From the NCBI RefSeq assembly GCF_010389155.1, contig NC_057763.1, positions 35,322,645 to 35,386,644 on the forward strand: a stretch of 64,000 nucleotides of DNA. The letters run 5' to 3'. Source of the stretch: Erigeron canadensis. Taxonomy: Eukaryota > Streptophyta > Magnoliopsida > Asterales > Asteraceae. A program made the translations under genes and the position numbers. The notes beneath the pieces are model-generated. The model did no database searches. It worked only from the letters and a program-made list of their open reading frames with translations, and was not told the origin of the DNA. Shown here piece by piece: positions 38,796-52,744 of this stretch. Numbering within the stretch: the stretch's first letter is position 1; each line of letters opens with the position of its first letter.

Positions 38796-40939
38796 CTAAA
38801 TAACTGCCGGAGTTTTAATGACTATTTTCATAAAGTATAACAAAAACGCATAAGATATCAAAAAGAAAAAAGCCTCAACTTTAGATATACTTGCTGTTTT
38901 TGCAAAACGATCACTGCAGTCATATTCGTAAATTTTCCACAGCATGTCCAAATTGCCTAAACAACATGATGACTGCCATCAAGCAACAGCCAAAAGAAAA
39001 AAAATCAGCTTCACCATGACGATATCGATTACAGTTTCTTGTTTTCCTTCCGAGACTATCACTAGTCCAGGAATCCCCAACATCTTATTTGACACGTGGT
39101 TACATACAGTCTTTGACTAACTATCAAATAATCAAATGGTCAAAGTACACCGTAAAACCTTCTGGATCAAGATTAACAGCACTAACGTGAATGATTACTA
39201 CTGAGCAAACGGGAGTATCTGGAATAGCATTTTTCCAACAAAAAAAAAGACAAATGCATTACTTTCCGCACGAAAAAGGACTAAAATTTATTTTAATTTT
39301 ACTGAATTCAAGATTAGCCTTCAAGTCAAACGCTTAGAAAATTTCTCCCAATCCACTCTCAGCACATTTACAGACTCAAACACAATGAAAACTAATCATA
39401 GTGTCCGGCCGTTGGCCGACCAATCCACATGGTCCAAGTCCACCACCACCTAAAGTCAAACCGGTTAAAGCTCCCCCAACGAGACACTGTCAGACTGGCC
39501 AAGGGTTATCAATTTCTGTTTTCTAAACTAGCCAAAGTTTGAACCTTGAGTGTCCTATTTAGCAATTTTTCAAGAAACACTAAAGAAGTGTACTTGTACA
39601 CATAAAGCAGCAAACTTTATACTTTAAATACAGTAAACTTTATTTACACACACAAATCACTAAAGTACATGGAATTCAAGATAAAAATAAAAAAGAAGAT
39701 TAGGCTTTGAATTATTACTTACCTAAGTTAAAATCGAATCAAAGAACATAAACTGGTAAGGAGATAGAACACGTATATATAATCTCTTATTTACCGAGTA
39801 GAATCCATCATTTTCCCAATTGATAAAAATTAAAAAACCAGCATTCTGGGGCTTGTAACAGAAGGAAGAAAAGATACAGTGAATTGCAAATTTAAACCCT
39901 TGTCTTTTCATTATATACAGCCACTCACTCCCTTGTTTGTTTGTTTTTTTTTTTCTTTATGAGTATTATTATTATTATAACCGTTACTTTTTACCCTTTT
40001 AACTTTTTACTTATTTGCCTTAAGATCATATAAATGTTATATACTTTTTCAAAATGTTCCTTGTTAGTTACTCGTATGATTTTTATTTTTTTTTATGTTC
40101 AATGTACTTATAATTTTGATAATGTTAAGATTTTGTTGTATAAACTTACATGTTTTTTTTGGTAAAATTTAATTAAAATTTAAATTTTAGTACAATGATC
40201 AAATAAATGATTTTAAAAAGTATGTTTATAAAACTAATTAATAGTACTTATAACCTTATAGAACATGACTAAAGATGAACATTTGAAAAAAGTACCTTAC
40301 ATTTTATTAACTTTAAACCTTTTACTTTAAACCATAGCATTTTGAACTATATAATTTTTCTTTTATATTTTTATATAATTTTTATTATTTTTATTATTTG
40401 GGACTAAAGTCATACACACATAACATGGAGTAGTTTTTTAGCATGAATCAATGTATTAAAACTTTCAAAATAAAGTTTTAAAAAAATAAATCAAAAGTTC
40501 AAAAGTGTCAAAAATTACAAATACAGCATCTACTCCATACACTATGCTGATATCACATATTACTTGCCATTTTTCATCACTTTCATGAACTTTATCACAT
40601 CTTAACTGCCATTTTTCATCACTTTCATGAACTTTTGACATGGTTTTGAGAGGTGCCAACTGCCAACGATTTAATACCTATCTTTGTAACTTACAGATGT
40701 TGGTGAATATGACGTATCTGCTGCATCCAAAGCAAACAAGACATCGAACATTATGCATACTTTGTACAGGGGTAAACTGGTAACCATGATAATAAAGCAA
40801 TGTACACACTACACGCTAGATTTGCAACAAAATTACTTATAATTCTACAACTGTGTCAAAATCGTATGCATCATTACGAAGTGTATCTATACCTATAAAA
40901 GACTCACATTGCAATTTCCTGCGACTACTCTAAATGAAA
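38796..40939. other. Spacer with a small tandem repeat
   Basis: Upstream side of the PHD-Myb gene, probably containing its untranslated first exon. At 40564-40636 the phrase GCCATTTTTCATCACTTTCA is present twice at a spacing of about 44 bp. No coding feature. Confidence 0.45.
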
Positions 40940-43584
40940 TCAAACACTGCCAGCTTTAGAATGGCCCCATTGGCGTCTACGGTTCCTTCTTTTCCTTCCA
41001 TCGTTTTTAGCCTTAACTTTCTCTTTCAAGTCCCTTTCTCCTCGCCTCTTATACATTTTAAAAGTTATATTCCTTTCGGCAGCCATCAACCTCACCTTTT
41101 CTGTAATTTCAGCAGCAATCTGTCTATTATATAGTTTTCTCAAACCTTTCATAAGCTTAGCAAAGGTATCGGGCTGTGGCATCAAACCAGCATCCATCAT
41201 ATCCAAACAGTAAGAACAAGCTTCCTTTACATGCCCTTTAGAAAAAAGAGCATGAATCCAAATTGTCCAAGCATACACATTAAGGTCACACCCTTTATTA
41301 ATTATACAACTCCATACATCTTTGCTTAATTCGAGCTTTTCGCCTCTTAATAAGGAATTTAGTAGATCTTTCAAAAGGCCATACTGAGGGGTAGAAAAAA
41401 GACCTCTATCAACCATCTCTTTAAAGTACTCACAAGCTTCAACTAAAGATTCTTGATCAATAAGGCCATGAATCATATTCACAAAATTGTCAAGTCCCGG
41501 ACTTAGCCCATTTGCTTCGATCTGGTTCCAGACTCGAACGCCTTCTTTAACCTCGCCTAACTTAAATGCTAACCGAATAACTGTATTGTAAATACTAAGA
41601 TCTGGAAAACAGCCAATCTTTTGCATCTCATTCAGAAGTTCTAAGCATTCGTCCAATTCATCTTTCTTTTCGTGAGCATTCATAATATGCAGATAAGTCG
41701 TCTGATTTGGACTATGCCCTCTTTGTATCATGTGATCTAATAGTTCATACCCCTTTCCAGTTTTTCCCCATTTACAAAAGCCGCTTATTAACGTAGTGTA
41801 TGTAACAACATCTGCCTCACAGTTATGTCTCTCCATGTCCAAGAAAACCTGCATTGCGTTCTCCATTTTATCTTGACCACAAAGGGCTTGTATCAAAATG
41901 GTGAAAGAAGTTGCATTTGGAACACAACCTTTTCGCCGCATTTCTTGCAAAAGATCGAAAGCATCCACCATCTTCCCTGCCACGGCATACCCATTAAGCA
42001 AATTGTTGTAAACAACAATGTCAGGTTCAAATCCAGCCTCTCTCATCTGCACCAACACGAACTTGGCCTCCATAAGCTTACCTTCTTTACACCAACCATA
42101 TAACAGTGAAGTGAAATGTTTTATTGTTGGTGGAAACCGCACTCTCATATCCTCAAAAAGTAAAGCGGCTTCTTTGATGCTACCATTTTTACACAATGCA
42201 TCTAATAAACACCCAAACACATATTCATCAGGCTCACACCCGTACTTAGGCATTTCGTCCAGAACTTCAACTGCTTTTTTAACCATTCTAGCAGAGGCAA
42301 ACCTCCTAATCAAAACAACAAACACCTGGGGTGTAATAAGTTGTGGGTTTTCTCTTCTCATTTCATCGATCAGAGCCCAAACTGCACCAAACTGCCTCAT
42401 TTTCCCTAAACTTTTAATCATCGATTTATATACATCATGGTTGTGACTATAACCAGGCTGTTTTGATGCCCAAGCAAAGAACCTGTATCCCAAGTTTCCT
42501 GCATCGCCACAGCGGTTCAATACACGTTCGGTTAATCCTGAGCGAACTGTAACACCGGATCCCTGTAAAGCAAGTTCCAATTTTGGAACCCGCGAGTGAA
42601 ATTTCCTTAAGATCCTATAAATCTTCTCAACATCACTTGAAAACTCATCATGGGGTTCATTGGAAGTCCCTCCAGACTTGCTGTCAAGGCGAATGAGCCC
42701 TTGCCATCGGCTATCCTCCTCTGAAGAAAGACGTGTTTTTGATGTCGAGGCGAATGAGCCCTGACCAATAATTCTCATCATTATGGTACAGGAACTGTAA
42801 AGATATAGTAATAGAAATCTTTACTTAAATAGTTAAATGTCCAAAATAACTCGGTTGTTTGAATAGAAAATGTAAACGACTTACCTTTAAGTTTCTCCGT
42901 CTGTGTGGAGTCGGAATCCCATTCACTGATAAATCTTCCTGTTACAAATACACAATCATCCTAGAGTTTCCGTATTCCATCAGAGACAAACAAACACAAA
43001 TTCTAGCAGAACTTAATACGGTAATGTACACTTACTTTTGAATCTTCAGCAATTAAATGGCGTTTAACATTGTTCACGGACCCTGCTCCAAAGAACGCAT
43101 CTACATCATCCGAAAAAAACAAAGACATCGAATCTTTTCATATGGTTCCAATATAAGAAAGAAAGCGAATAATATAAGAACCAGTATAATCCAACTTTTC
43201 ATTAATAGCAAGTTAATTAGTACAATTATAAGATAAAGCACATGATTTCTAATCCCTTGTAGCTAGCAATATTCAGAAGAATATTACAAAATGGAGCTAA
43301 ATCAATGCAGAAACCCTTTTGATAATCCAAACTAAATTACCCATTATCATAATTATTAAACACCTAATTCTAAAAGGCTAAATGAGATTATTATTATTAT
43401 TAACTAATAAAATAAATATATAAAGCACAATGAAATGACAACAAGAATAATAAATTATAAATATATATAAAAAAAAAAAAAGGAAGGAAAGAATGAAACC
43501 TGATGATGAGGAGAAACAAGGATTCCACTGAAAATGAGAGATGGGTTTTTTAGCTGAATTTGTAAATAATATTCCCCTCCTCAT
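40940..43584 (-). CDS. Mitochondrial-type P-class PPR protein, 5' frame broken
   Basis: Pentatricopeptide repeat protein that binds organelle RNA, resembling the Arabidopsis At5g65820/At3g49730 pair. The main exon runs from 42794 to the stop at 40940. From its ATG at 42781 it encodes 613 aa with about a dozen 35-residue repeats (for example VVYNNLLNGYAVAGKMVDA, VTYTTLISGFCKWGKTGKG) and a basic C-terminus. Three upstream exons (43500-43584, 43036-43100, 42885-42938) are open and spliced in frame, and start with a presequence-like MRRGILFTNSAKKPISHF. They read on through FLYHNDENYWSGLIRLD into the last exon and then hit TAG at 42719-42721. The same words recur 61 bp further (SRWQGLIRLDSKS) in the PPR frame. 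So the protein either starts at 42781 (MMRIIGQGSFASTSKTRLSS, itself presequence-like) or the gene is damaged. No E or DYW domain is present. Confidence 0.8.
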
Positions 43585-44739
43585 TTTTTACTTTTTTTTT
43601 TTTTAATTTATGAAATAATTATTAGGGTTACTTTAGCAACAGAATAGAATATAAGAGCTTCAAAACATGATACAACAGCTAACAATTGATTACTTTTGCC
43701 GGAGAGTCACGCCGGCTTAGTCGATAGAGATAGCCAACGGCAAGCCAGTTAGTCAGGGATGTGAAACCACTGGGCCAGTTCAATATATAGGTTTTTATCA
43801 CCCCTAATATCAAATATTTCATTATTGAATAATAAAATGTCATATATGTTATTCCTAATTTATCAATATATCAAATATGTTATTGTGAAGTAAAAAAATT
43901 AATAAATATCTTTAAAATATTTTTAAATATTATAAATTTTGCTGTTAATATTGAAATACTTTAAATATGTCATTTATCCAATATGCTCGATTAAACTAAT
44001 TTAGTCAAAATTAAAACATAAATTTTTTTTAAATTATTAATAAAATACTTAAAAATCACAGTTACACACATTTTTTTTCTCTTTGCTTTTATAATTCAAT
44101 CCATGATTTGTCCTCTAACCGTGTAAATTTAATTCAATGTTACCGACATGATTAATTTTATTGATATTCTTAAATCCGTTATCTTATTCAATTTATAGTA
44201 TATAGTTAAGTGTTGCGATCTTGGTTTGTAAGTGACTAAATTATTTGATGCTTTTATTTTTACACAAGTAATTAGCTCCACGACATTTGATGCAAGAAAA
44301 CTCATGAATTAAAGAAAGAGAGAATAAGTGCAATTTTATTTTTAATGTAAATTTGAAATATTTAATATATTTCAATGTTATTTACATATATCATAATGAC
44401 CCCATATATAATATAAAATAATATATTTGGGCACATATTATATATTTTACTTAATAATGACATATTTGATATTTGAGGGTATTAAAAATGGCATTTATAA
44501 TATTTCAAAATTTAATTAGGCAAATATGATATTTTATGACTTAAGAGTGGCATATATGAAATTTTCCCTTTAAAGAAAAGCTTTTTTTTAGAGGAAATGA
44601 TATACTGTATACTATTTAAGTTTAATTATATAAAAAATAATAATAATAAAAACTAATAACTTGATTGTATGATAGATAAAATCAATTAATTCTCTTCATA
44701 TTTCGTTTTTAAAAAAAAAAAATTTTTTTAGAACAGCAA
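43585..44739. other. AT-rich spacer
   Basis: Upstream of the PPR gene. Many ATATTT and TTAAAT runs; no further feature supported. Confidence 0.5.
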
Positions 44740-44930
44740 GGGCCGGATCATGGGTATCCGGACTGGATACCGTGGACCTACCCGATCCCCTCCCCCTGCC
44801 CGACCCAACCCGGTAAAAACTTCACGAAAGCCAGGACAAAATCCTGACAGACAATCGCAGACCGAGAGTATCGAACCTGTGACCTTTTGGACAAAAATCC
44901 GGATGCCCAACCACCGAGGTAATACCTAAT
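44740..44930 (-). mobile_element. tRNA-derived SINE, second family
   Basis: On the minus strand it carries an A-box-like TACCTCGGTGGTTGGGC and a B-box AGGTTCGATACTC, then a GC-rich tail (GGGTTGGGTCGGGCAGGGGG). The order and spacing fit a tRNA-derived SINE. No clear target duplication, and the body differs from the SINE at 28710. Confidence 0.6.
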
Positions 44931-45450
44931 AGCTAAAAAGATTATCAAGCATTGAATTTTATATCATTTTCTTTATAATAAACTTACTTCAGTTAACCTT
45001 CACTTCGTATCATCATAGCATAAAAGGATTATCATAGCACCGACAACACAACTTGTTTTATTTTTATATAATAATAATTAAGTATATGACATGTTTTGTT
45101 AATACGGTTAAAATCATAAGATGAGATGCGAAATTTTTATTAATATTAGAAATATCAATAATTGGATGAGATAAATAGTTTTGAATTAAATAAATCGGTT
45201 TATTAAATATGAGTGTTTGTGACTAAAAATAATAGAGCGGCGATCCAAGAAATAGTGTGGTGGTTACATACGATACGAGCGTTACCCTTACTGCCATGAC
45301 TCCGCCATGGCTTCGCCCGAAGATGGTGATGGTGGTGGTGGTAGACGGTTATAAACAGGTTGTGTTAAGTTTCAAAACAAAATTTGTTTGACTAGTTTTC
45401 TTATTTTCACACAAATTTAAGTTTTTAAATGAACAATTCACTAATAATAT
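44931..45450. other. Spacer
   Basis: AT-rich with a GGT repeat at about 45326-45345. No gene. Confidence 0.45.
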
Positions 45451-45732
45451 TGGGTATGTTTGGCACAAAAGCTTGAAGCTGAGGCTGTAGTTAAGGGCTT
45501 GGGGCTGGAGCTTGACGTTGGGGCTAGGGGCTGGGGCTTTTTTTCCAACTATCTTCCTACGAGGTTTTATTTTAAAGACCTTTTGGGGCTTTTAGGAGTT
45601 TTTCGGGGCTGGGGCTTTTGATTTCTTATGTATTACCAAACAGGGCTATAATTTTCAAATGAGCTTATTTTTAAAAGTTAAGGGCTTTTAAGCCCTTAAA
45701 AGCCCCTAAAAATCTCTTGCCAAACAGTCCCA
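45451..45732. mobile_element. MITE with GGGGCT repeats, hAT-like ends
   Basis: Left end TGGGTATGTTTGGCACAA and the reverse complement of the right end, TGGGACTGTTTGGCAAGA, are imperfect inverted repeats. The interior is full of GGGGCT and AGCCCCT words that mirror each other. Target duplication not resolved. The hAT-like label rests on general appearance. Confidence 0.5.
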
Positions 45733-47284
45733 AATGTCAAATTAAAAAACTTTGAAATGTAGTCGATAAAAAATTATGTATAACTTTTTACCGGCGACGA
45801 CAGATGAAGCAACCCGCCTGCCAGTTGCATTCCAATTTTTTCTCAATTGATACAATTTAACAAAGGGGGTAACAAATATACTGCTAGAAATGCCATGATT
45901 TTGTAGGTAGGGGGAGGGGGGAGATTTTGTATTTATACATGTGATTTTCATGAGAGTAGTTTGTGAGGAGGAAACATGTTTTTTCCCTACTACTAGAACA
46001 TATTGGTTTTTCCCTTTTAACAAATCTCATAACCGGTTAGTACTTTTCGTAGGAGGGAAAGGGGTTGTAAAGATAGTAAATATATTTCTTGAATGATAAC
46101 AGTCGATTGAATACGAATGTTGATAGTGAATGTTGATAACATATATCCAGTCTATTTAAAAATTTATGATAACATATCTCCAAAAATTTATGCAGCACAT
46201 CTTGCTGACTTTCATGAGTAGTCGAGATTTGGTACCGATATCCCGGTCCATGCCGGGACCAGTTCGGTAACATGTTTTATTCATTTTCATGATCGGTACA
46301 GAACGGTATCAGTCTCATACTCATCCTTACAAGTAACGTTTAAAGTTTAATATCATTGATTTATGCTTAAGTACTCTATTAAGTTTAGATTATATTATAA
46401 TATCCACTAAATACATGCGAGAACTAAACTGCTAGTGTTACCGTTTATAAGACTAAACTGATCGAGATGTCTCTGTATATGGTTTGTTGCGGATGCAATG
46501 CTTAAGGTGTATGAAATCGACAAAGCTTGTAGAGTCGTAGTTAAGCTTACCAAAACATGTCGAACGTTTACACCAAACCATACACCACTTCTGTGTAAAA
46601 AGACTAGAAGAGCTTTCTCTTATAGAAAAAATAAAAAATGCATTGCAATTAACTTTTGCACCAAAAATTAAACATTTTATACACCAAAACATAGCATCTA
46701 TACAACAATTTTGTTCCAACTAAACTTTCTGTTAACTCGTAATAACTTGACTTTGTTAACGCGTAATAACTTGACTCTTTATTAGAGCATTTGGCATCCC
46801 AGATAACTCTAAAATTTGCACCAAAATAGTGCAAACTTAAAGAGTTAAAACTTTCATTTAAGTTGTGATCCGCCAAAGTTCCAAAAAAGTTATTCTTGGA
46901 GTCTAGAGTCTGTAGCCATTTATTGGTACTACATAATTTAGTAAAGTTATTACACTGTAAATCTTATAGCATGTTGTACAAGTTTTCAACATATTGGTAA
47001 AATTATCAAATTGTGTGATACCAACATCACCTCTGTATACCGAGTACTAAAGGCCATATGGTCATCAATTCCTGGTAATCAGTGCTAAAAAAGGACATAC
47101 ACTCAATAACAAGAACATATAATGCTAAAAGTGCTCTCAACAGAAATACACTACAGCTTCATAATAAAGAAGCTAAAACCTACTTCCAAAGTCAATGCAA
47201 TAAAAACTCAAATGCGATAAAAAGAGCATAACTTAAAGTATAATAACAAAATTAGCTTTCAAAATTTGGCATGGCCACATCTGG
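45733..47284. other. Spacer before the helicase 3' end
   Basis: AT-rich DNA with short inverted and direct words but no coherent gene on either strand. Confidence 0.45.
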
Positions 47285-50200
47285 CTAATATCTTACGATT
47301 TGGGTTTTGCCATCATCTCCACCACGGTTCCTGCCATAAGGATTACTTTCACTAAATCCATTCCGGCTTCGTGTTTTTTGTCTGAACTTTGATGCATTGC
47401 TATCTATGTTCAGGTTTACCTTTGGAGGGTTTGAAAAACAGAATGATGCTGCAACCGCCTGTTATCAACAGCAAAAATGTTAAACAAATTTGTGGGTCTG
47501 TTAATATAATTTGCAGAAATACACGCAATATTTTGCCAGTATTATGTAATCTGTCATAGTGATCATGAATCTAGTACGGGTCGTAAATTTTAACAACTTT
47601 TTATAAAGAGATCATATTGGTTGTGTTTCAATTCTAACGTGTATAGTCAATATGTTTATGTGAAAAGGACACTAGTCAAATAGGCGGGAAAGGCCAAATG
47701 TCAACCAAGGTGTAATTTTAATCAATAAAACCCTCCAATACAGATTATAATATACAAGATCATATGTAGAGCTAAAACTTGTTATGACATATGAGTGTAT
47801 GAAAGACTAACACTAACCAATTATAAATTTTAAAAAATGAAGAGGTTTACCTAAAAAAAAGAAAAGAAAATGTGTTTTGGGAATACCTAGCCCAATTTAT
47901 ACCAAAAAACTCTTGTTTAGACCTGCTTTTTCCAACCCATATGATCCACACCCTTTGCCACCAGTAATATCTAGCATCTTTGAAACAAACTCTTCCACCC
48001 ATGCAGTAACCCCCTCCACATGAGTATGTAACCCATGTATATTTCGTAAACAAGAGTACTAGACAGCAGGCCATCAAAACTCATAGCTAAGAGCTAATCC
48101 TTAATGACACAAAAGTCCTGGTGACTTGCTTGGTCAATTTACTTATAGCAGAAGAGAGGAAAAGAAAACTGGGCACACTAGATGAAATAGATTAGATAAT
48201 ATATAGAGGAGTTAGAGTCGAAAATAGTCGGAGAAGCATACGTTACCTGCATATCGAGGCGATGAACATTAAAGATTTCCTTCATGGAATGTGAATTATA
48301 TGCTAACAAGTATGATCTATATGCATCTTTAGCCGATTTGTTCAAGTAATAATTGCTAGCAACCAACTTTTCCTGCATCAACAGCACAACCATATCATCA
48401 AGAAAGACATTAGCTAAAGTGGAGCCCAGTTACATATAGATAGACTTGGACTACACTTAATAACTTACCAATCAAGCAGATAAATTCAAAAAATATAAAT
48501 TATAAAGATAACGGATTAAAGGGCGTAAAAACTTAAAAGAACCTGAACCATTTCATTTTTAAGTTAATCAGAACCTTGTACCCTACTTGTACAACTCTAA
48601 GGCAAAGAGGGTTTCAGGTCGAAACAGCCAGGTCAGTACAACGAATTAACTATTATACCCACGAAAATACGTACCAGATGAGACTGCACATTAGAAATCT
48701 TCTTCTCATCATACTCATACTCCTTTACTGGAACCTTTGCAGCCTGTCATACACAGGTTACCAGATTACAAGTCAATTTAGTGATAACCTCAGTATTGTG
48801 CTAAAACTGTTGATAATATTACAACAAATTAGCATTAAACAAGTTTCACATAGATTTTTTTGAATACTATTTCTCCACGCACCTTGAGGAATTTAAGAAA
48901 CTGCAACTCTTCGGGAATAAGGAAAAGCAATGCATTCCCTTTTGCACCTTCTCCACGTGCTGTTCGACCAACCCGATGAATATATTCCTGAAATTAGATA
49001 GCAGGTGATCAGATGAACATGTAAACTAACAATAATATATATTACAATAATATATATAAAAAGGTAAAGCTGGAGACCTTAGGCTCATCTGGAGGATCAT
49101 ACTGCACAATCCAGTCCTAAAAGCAAATAGAAAATAGATAACGTTATGTACATTGAAACTTGATTATTATCTGCAGATGTGTCCAGTGATACAAACAAAA
49201 CAAGAAGAAACAAAGATGGGACCATAATGTAATCGAAATAATAACATATCAGACATCCGGACTTAATTTCTTGAACTATTCCCTGCTACAGAAAGCCATC
49301 ATAACATGAACTTTGTGAAAACTTAAAACTATATTATCCATTGGAAGATTTAGAACTTGGACAAACCAGTACTTCAGATCAGCATGACAATACCGAAAAT
49401 TACCAATTTCAACCCATTACACAACCACCCAGACCTGCCCAATTTGTAAACTACAAGAAGGATCCACATACCACAGAAGGGATATCAAGACCACGAGCAG
49501 CAACATCAGTACATAACAATATTCCTTTCTCTGCTTTGCAGAAATCAAAGAATGTCGAAGTTCGCTTCTGTTGCTTTTGCTTCCCGTGAATATCAAAGCA
49601 TTCAATTTTGATAAACTGAAGAAGCTCCGAATGAAACTTCACTGAATTGCACGATGAAAAGAAAACCATCACTTTCTTGGACAAATTTCTTTTCAAGAAA
49701 GAGTAAAGAAGTAGAAGTCTCTTTGCACTCGGCACCACACAATATCCTTGTTGCAAACCTTCATTAGTCACCTAGAACATCCATAAATCATATAATAAGC
49801 AATAACTCATAAGAAGACAATAAAAATATAGACATTAATTTTGGTGTAGCAAAAAGCATAGTTTCTTTACCCTGGACCTCCCATCATCTACATCAATATA
49901 AACTGGAGTATTCTGAAACGATAAGCGTGCAAGGTCCTCAACCTGGAGAAAGAACAATCAAATAACATATTGAATAAAAACCAGTATCCGATATATAATA
50001 TTATAGTTGTTCAGTTTTCAGTATTATTATTTTTAACCTTTTTTCAGATTACAGAATGCTAAGTCGTTTAGCTCCTGAAGGGGTAATCCAAGAGTATGTT
50101 ACCCTTAATGAAGTTACAATCTTTCTCCATATAAAGGAAGTTTGAAGGTTTGATAACATACTTGAGTAAGAGAATTAAATTAAATAATCACAAAAAGGTT

Positions 50201-52199
50201 TAACTTGGTTTTCTTTTTTCCTTATTGAAGTTTTTCACAATAATATATTTATTCATTTCATAATTAGATAACCATTCCTCTAATATCATTATACATTTGT
50301 ATGCCAAACATTGTTGAAGCTTGCATTACTTTCATCGATAAAGAGGATAAAATAAAACGACCACAATTCTGAATAATATAAAACATTGTTGAAGGTTGCA
50401 TTACTTTCATCGGTAAAGAGGGAGAAATTAAACGACCACAATTCTGAATAATATAATATGTTTGCGAAAAACATTACACTTCTAAAATTAAACAATGATG
50501 AGACAAATTAGAGATTTGAGCTTGTACATATGAAAAATTGAAGTTAAACCAAGACTGAAAATGTTTGACTTGAGAATAGTACCTTCTTGGTCTGAGTGGC
50601 AGAAAAAAGAGCAGTTTGCCTTGTCTGCAAATAATAAAATAACAAAAGTAACACAGTTTAGTTCATTATACTGCAGTAAGTGAAATATCATAATTGCAAT
50701 GTATTGGGCTGCTACGAACAGATATTATTCAAGACCCACCCCATAGATACTCTAAAATCTCATAAGTAGCCAAGTAGGCGAAACCATTAAGTGTGACGGG
50801 GATCTAATTACATCAATGTCTAGAAATTGCAATCTTCTTCTATTTAAACACAAATGGTGCTACTGAACCACAAAAAAAACATACCTTCGGTAAGATTCTA
50901 ATAATCTGCTTCATTTCTTCTTCAAAGTTGGCTTCCAATATTCTATCAGCTTCATCAATGACGAAACACTGCAAAAACCAAAAGTTAGAATTTGCAAAAA
51001 CTTCCTTAAAAATATTGTGTTTCATCAAGACCAAATTAAGTTGTAATATCACATATTTAATTATTCGTTAGGTAATTCTGGACAGCATAGATATCTAAAG
51101 TGAACTACTAGTCTACTATACCTTCAGGTTCTTATAAATAAACCCTTTCGTGTTTTGTAGATGATCAAGAAGTCGGCCAGGAGTAGCTACCAACAAATTA
51201 ACTCCCTTCACAATACGCTCTGCCTCACCTCTTCGTGCTGCACCACCAATAACCAGACCAAGAGTCTGCGAATGATACTTGAGAAGGTCCTTTGCAACCG
51301 CATGAGTCTGTAGAATCAAAATACAAGAAAAAGCCATCAAAACTAAACTCTATGTTCCAAACCAACGTAATCTGGGGAATAGAAATAACAGAAAATCACA
51401 TATATATGTAGTATGTACCTGTATTGCAAGCTCTCGTGTTGGGCAAATGACAACGACACCAGTCCCATTTCGTGGAGCAAAGTGAGCATGATATAACAGC
51501 TCGATTGCAGGAACAAGAAAGGCTAGAGTTTTACCAGAACCAGTTCTTGCAGCACCAAGAACATCCTTTCCTTCCAAAAGAGGAGGAATTCCTCTGGCTT
51601 GAATCTGTTGTAATCATAACATACAATTAAGCTCATTCATAACCCTTGAAACAAAACAATTAACAAAAAAGTAACGAAATTTTTGATGCAAGTAAGTAAA
51701 CCTGAGTCATAAATGGAAAACCCAAATCGAGAATAGCTTTCTTGGTTGGTTCGGATAAGGGCAAATCAGTAAAAGCATCACTACTCATAATCCCAGTATC
51801 AACGCCCTTCTTTTTCACCTTTTTTACCTCCTCTGCTGCATCCTCATCCTGCATTTCATCATCGTCGTCTTCGTCCTGCTTTTCAATCATCTTTTTACTC
51901 TTCTTGAGCCTCTTCTTTGTCTGCTTCTCCTCCTCGTCCCTATCGCCTTCTTCCTCTACCGCTTCGTCATTCTGCGCATCTTCTTTTTGAACCATCTTTT
52001 TAAGTTTCTTCTTTTTGGACTTGTCTTTCACCTCCAAGGCCTCTTGAATTTCAGGGAGGTGTGTGACGTCATCACTAACGGGGTGTTGGTCTACTCCTAC
52101 AGATTCAAATTTTTTGTTCTTGTTCCTCTTTCGTTTTTTCTTCTTTGAATTAGAATCAGCATTATTATGAATATTATTGGTATTAGCTAGATTTTCCAT
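47285..52199 (-). CDS. RH27: DEAD-box RNA helicase, HAS1/RH27-RH51 type
   Basis: Nucleolar ATP-dependent RNA helicase of the HAS1 class, needed for ribosome assembly. Twelve exons on the minus strand, all phase 0: 51702-52199, 51419-51604, 51122-51307, 50885-50968, 50583-50624, 49871-49942, 49472-49771, 49078-49116, 48883-48987, 48675-48743, 48247-48372 and 47285-47458. They give 626 aa. Residues 1-130 are a Lys/Glu/Asp-rich nucleolar-type tail. Helicase motifs: Q motif around FPFMTQIQ, motif [10 protein letters not shown] (184-192), Ia PTRELA, Ib TPGRLL, II DEAD (295-298), [29 protein letters not shown]. The C-terminal HAS1 domain ([35 protein letters not shown]) is complete. The ATG at 52199 is preferred; an upstream in-frame ATG at 52355 would add a poly-Asn tract encoded by a microsatellite. 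The long tail favours RH27 over RH51. Confidence 0.93.
50306..50455. repeat. 75-bp tandem duplication in a helicase intron
   Basis: AACATTGTTGAAGCTTGCAT...AATATA at 50306-50380 is followed directly by a near-identical copy at 50381-50455. It lies in the intron between exons 5 and 6 of the RNA helicase. Confidence 0.8.
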
Positions 52200-52271
52200 A
52201 GCTGGCAACCACCACTGTCTCTGCTTAACTATATCTATCCTATTCAATAAACAAACAATACAAAGAGTATT

Positions 52272-52310
<39 letters not shown>
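52272..52310. repeat. GTT/AAC microsatellite upstream of the helicase
   Basis: About 13 tandem GTT units on the plus strand (AAC on the transcript), just upstream of the helicase start codon and in frame with it. Confidence 0.9.
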
Positions 52311-52744
52311 ATAGGAAAAAACACAAACATACACACATATATAGCCGAGTAACAAGGATAACGAAACAGCTTCAAATGAAATTAAAAATAAAATATGTAT
52401 AGTATATATATATATAGGGGGAGTGATAGATAGTGTTATTTAGCTTAATTAAAGAGATATGAATACCTGCTATTTTGAACAAGTAAGGAAGGAAGGATGA
52501 AGAAATCAAATGAATTGATAAGCGAGTGAAAATAGGATTTGTAAAACAGGCGGCTGAGTGAAGGAAGGGGAGAGGCCGGAGAGTAACACCTCTTTTTCTT
52601 TCGAGTGTTTGCGTTTACAAGTTTAGGGTTTTAGATGATGTTTAGGTTTTTGTCATCCGACCAGAGGTGTTAAATATCTTAGCTATTTTTTTTTTTTAGA
52701 AAATGTTAAATACAAATTCATTTATTTATTAAAAAAAAAAAAAA
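52311..52744. other. Helicase promoter and leader region
   Basis: 5' flank of the minus-strand helicase gene, with poly-T and TA tracts. No other gene. Confidence 0.4.

Noticed and set aside
49341..49589. Plus-strand open frame
   Set aside because: Antisense to helicase exon 7.
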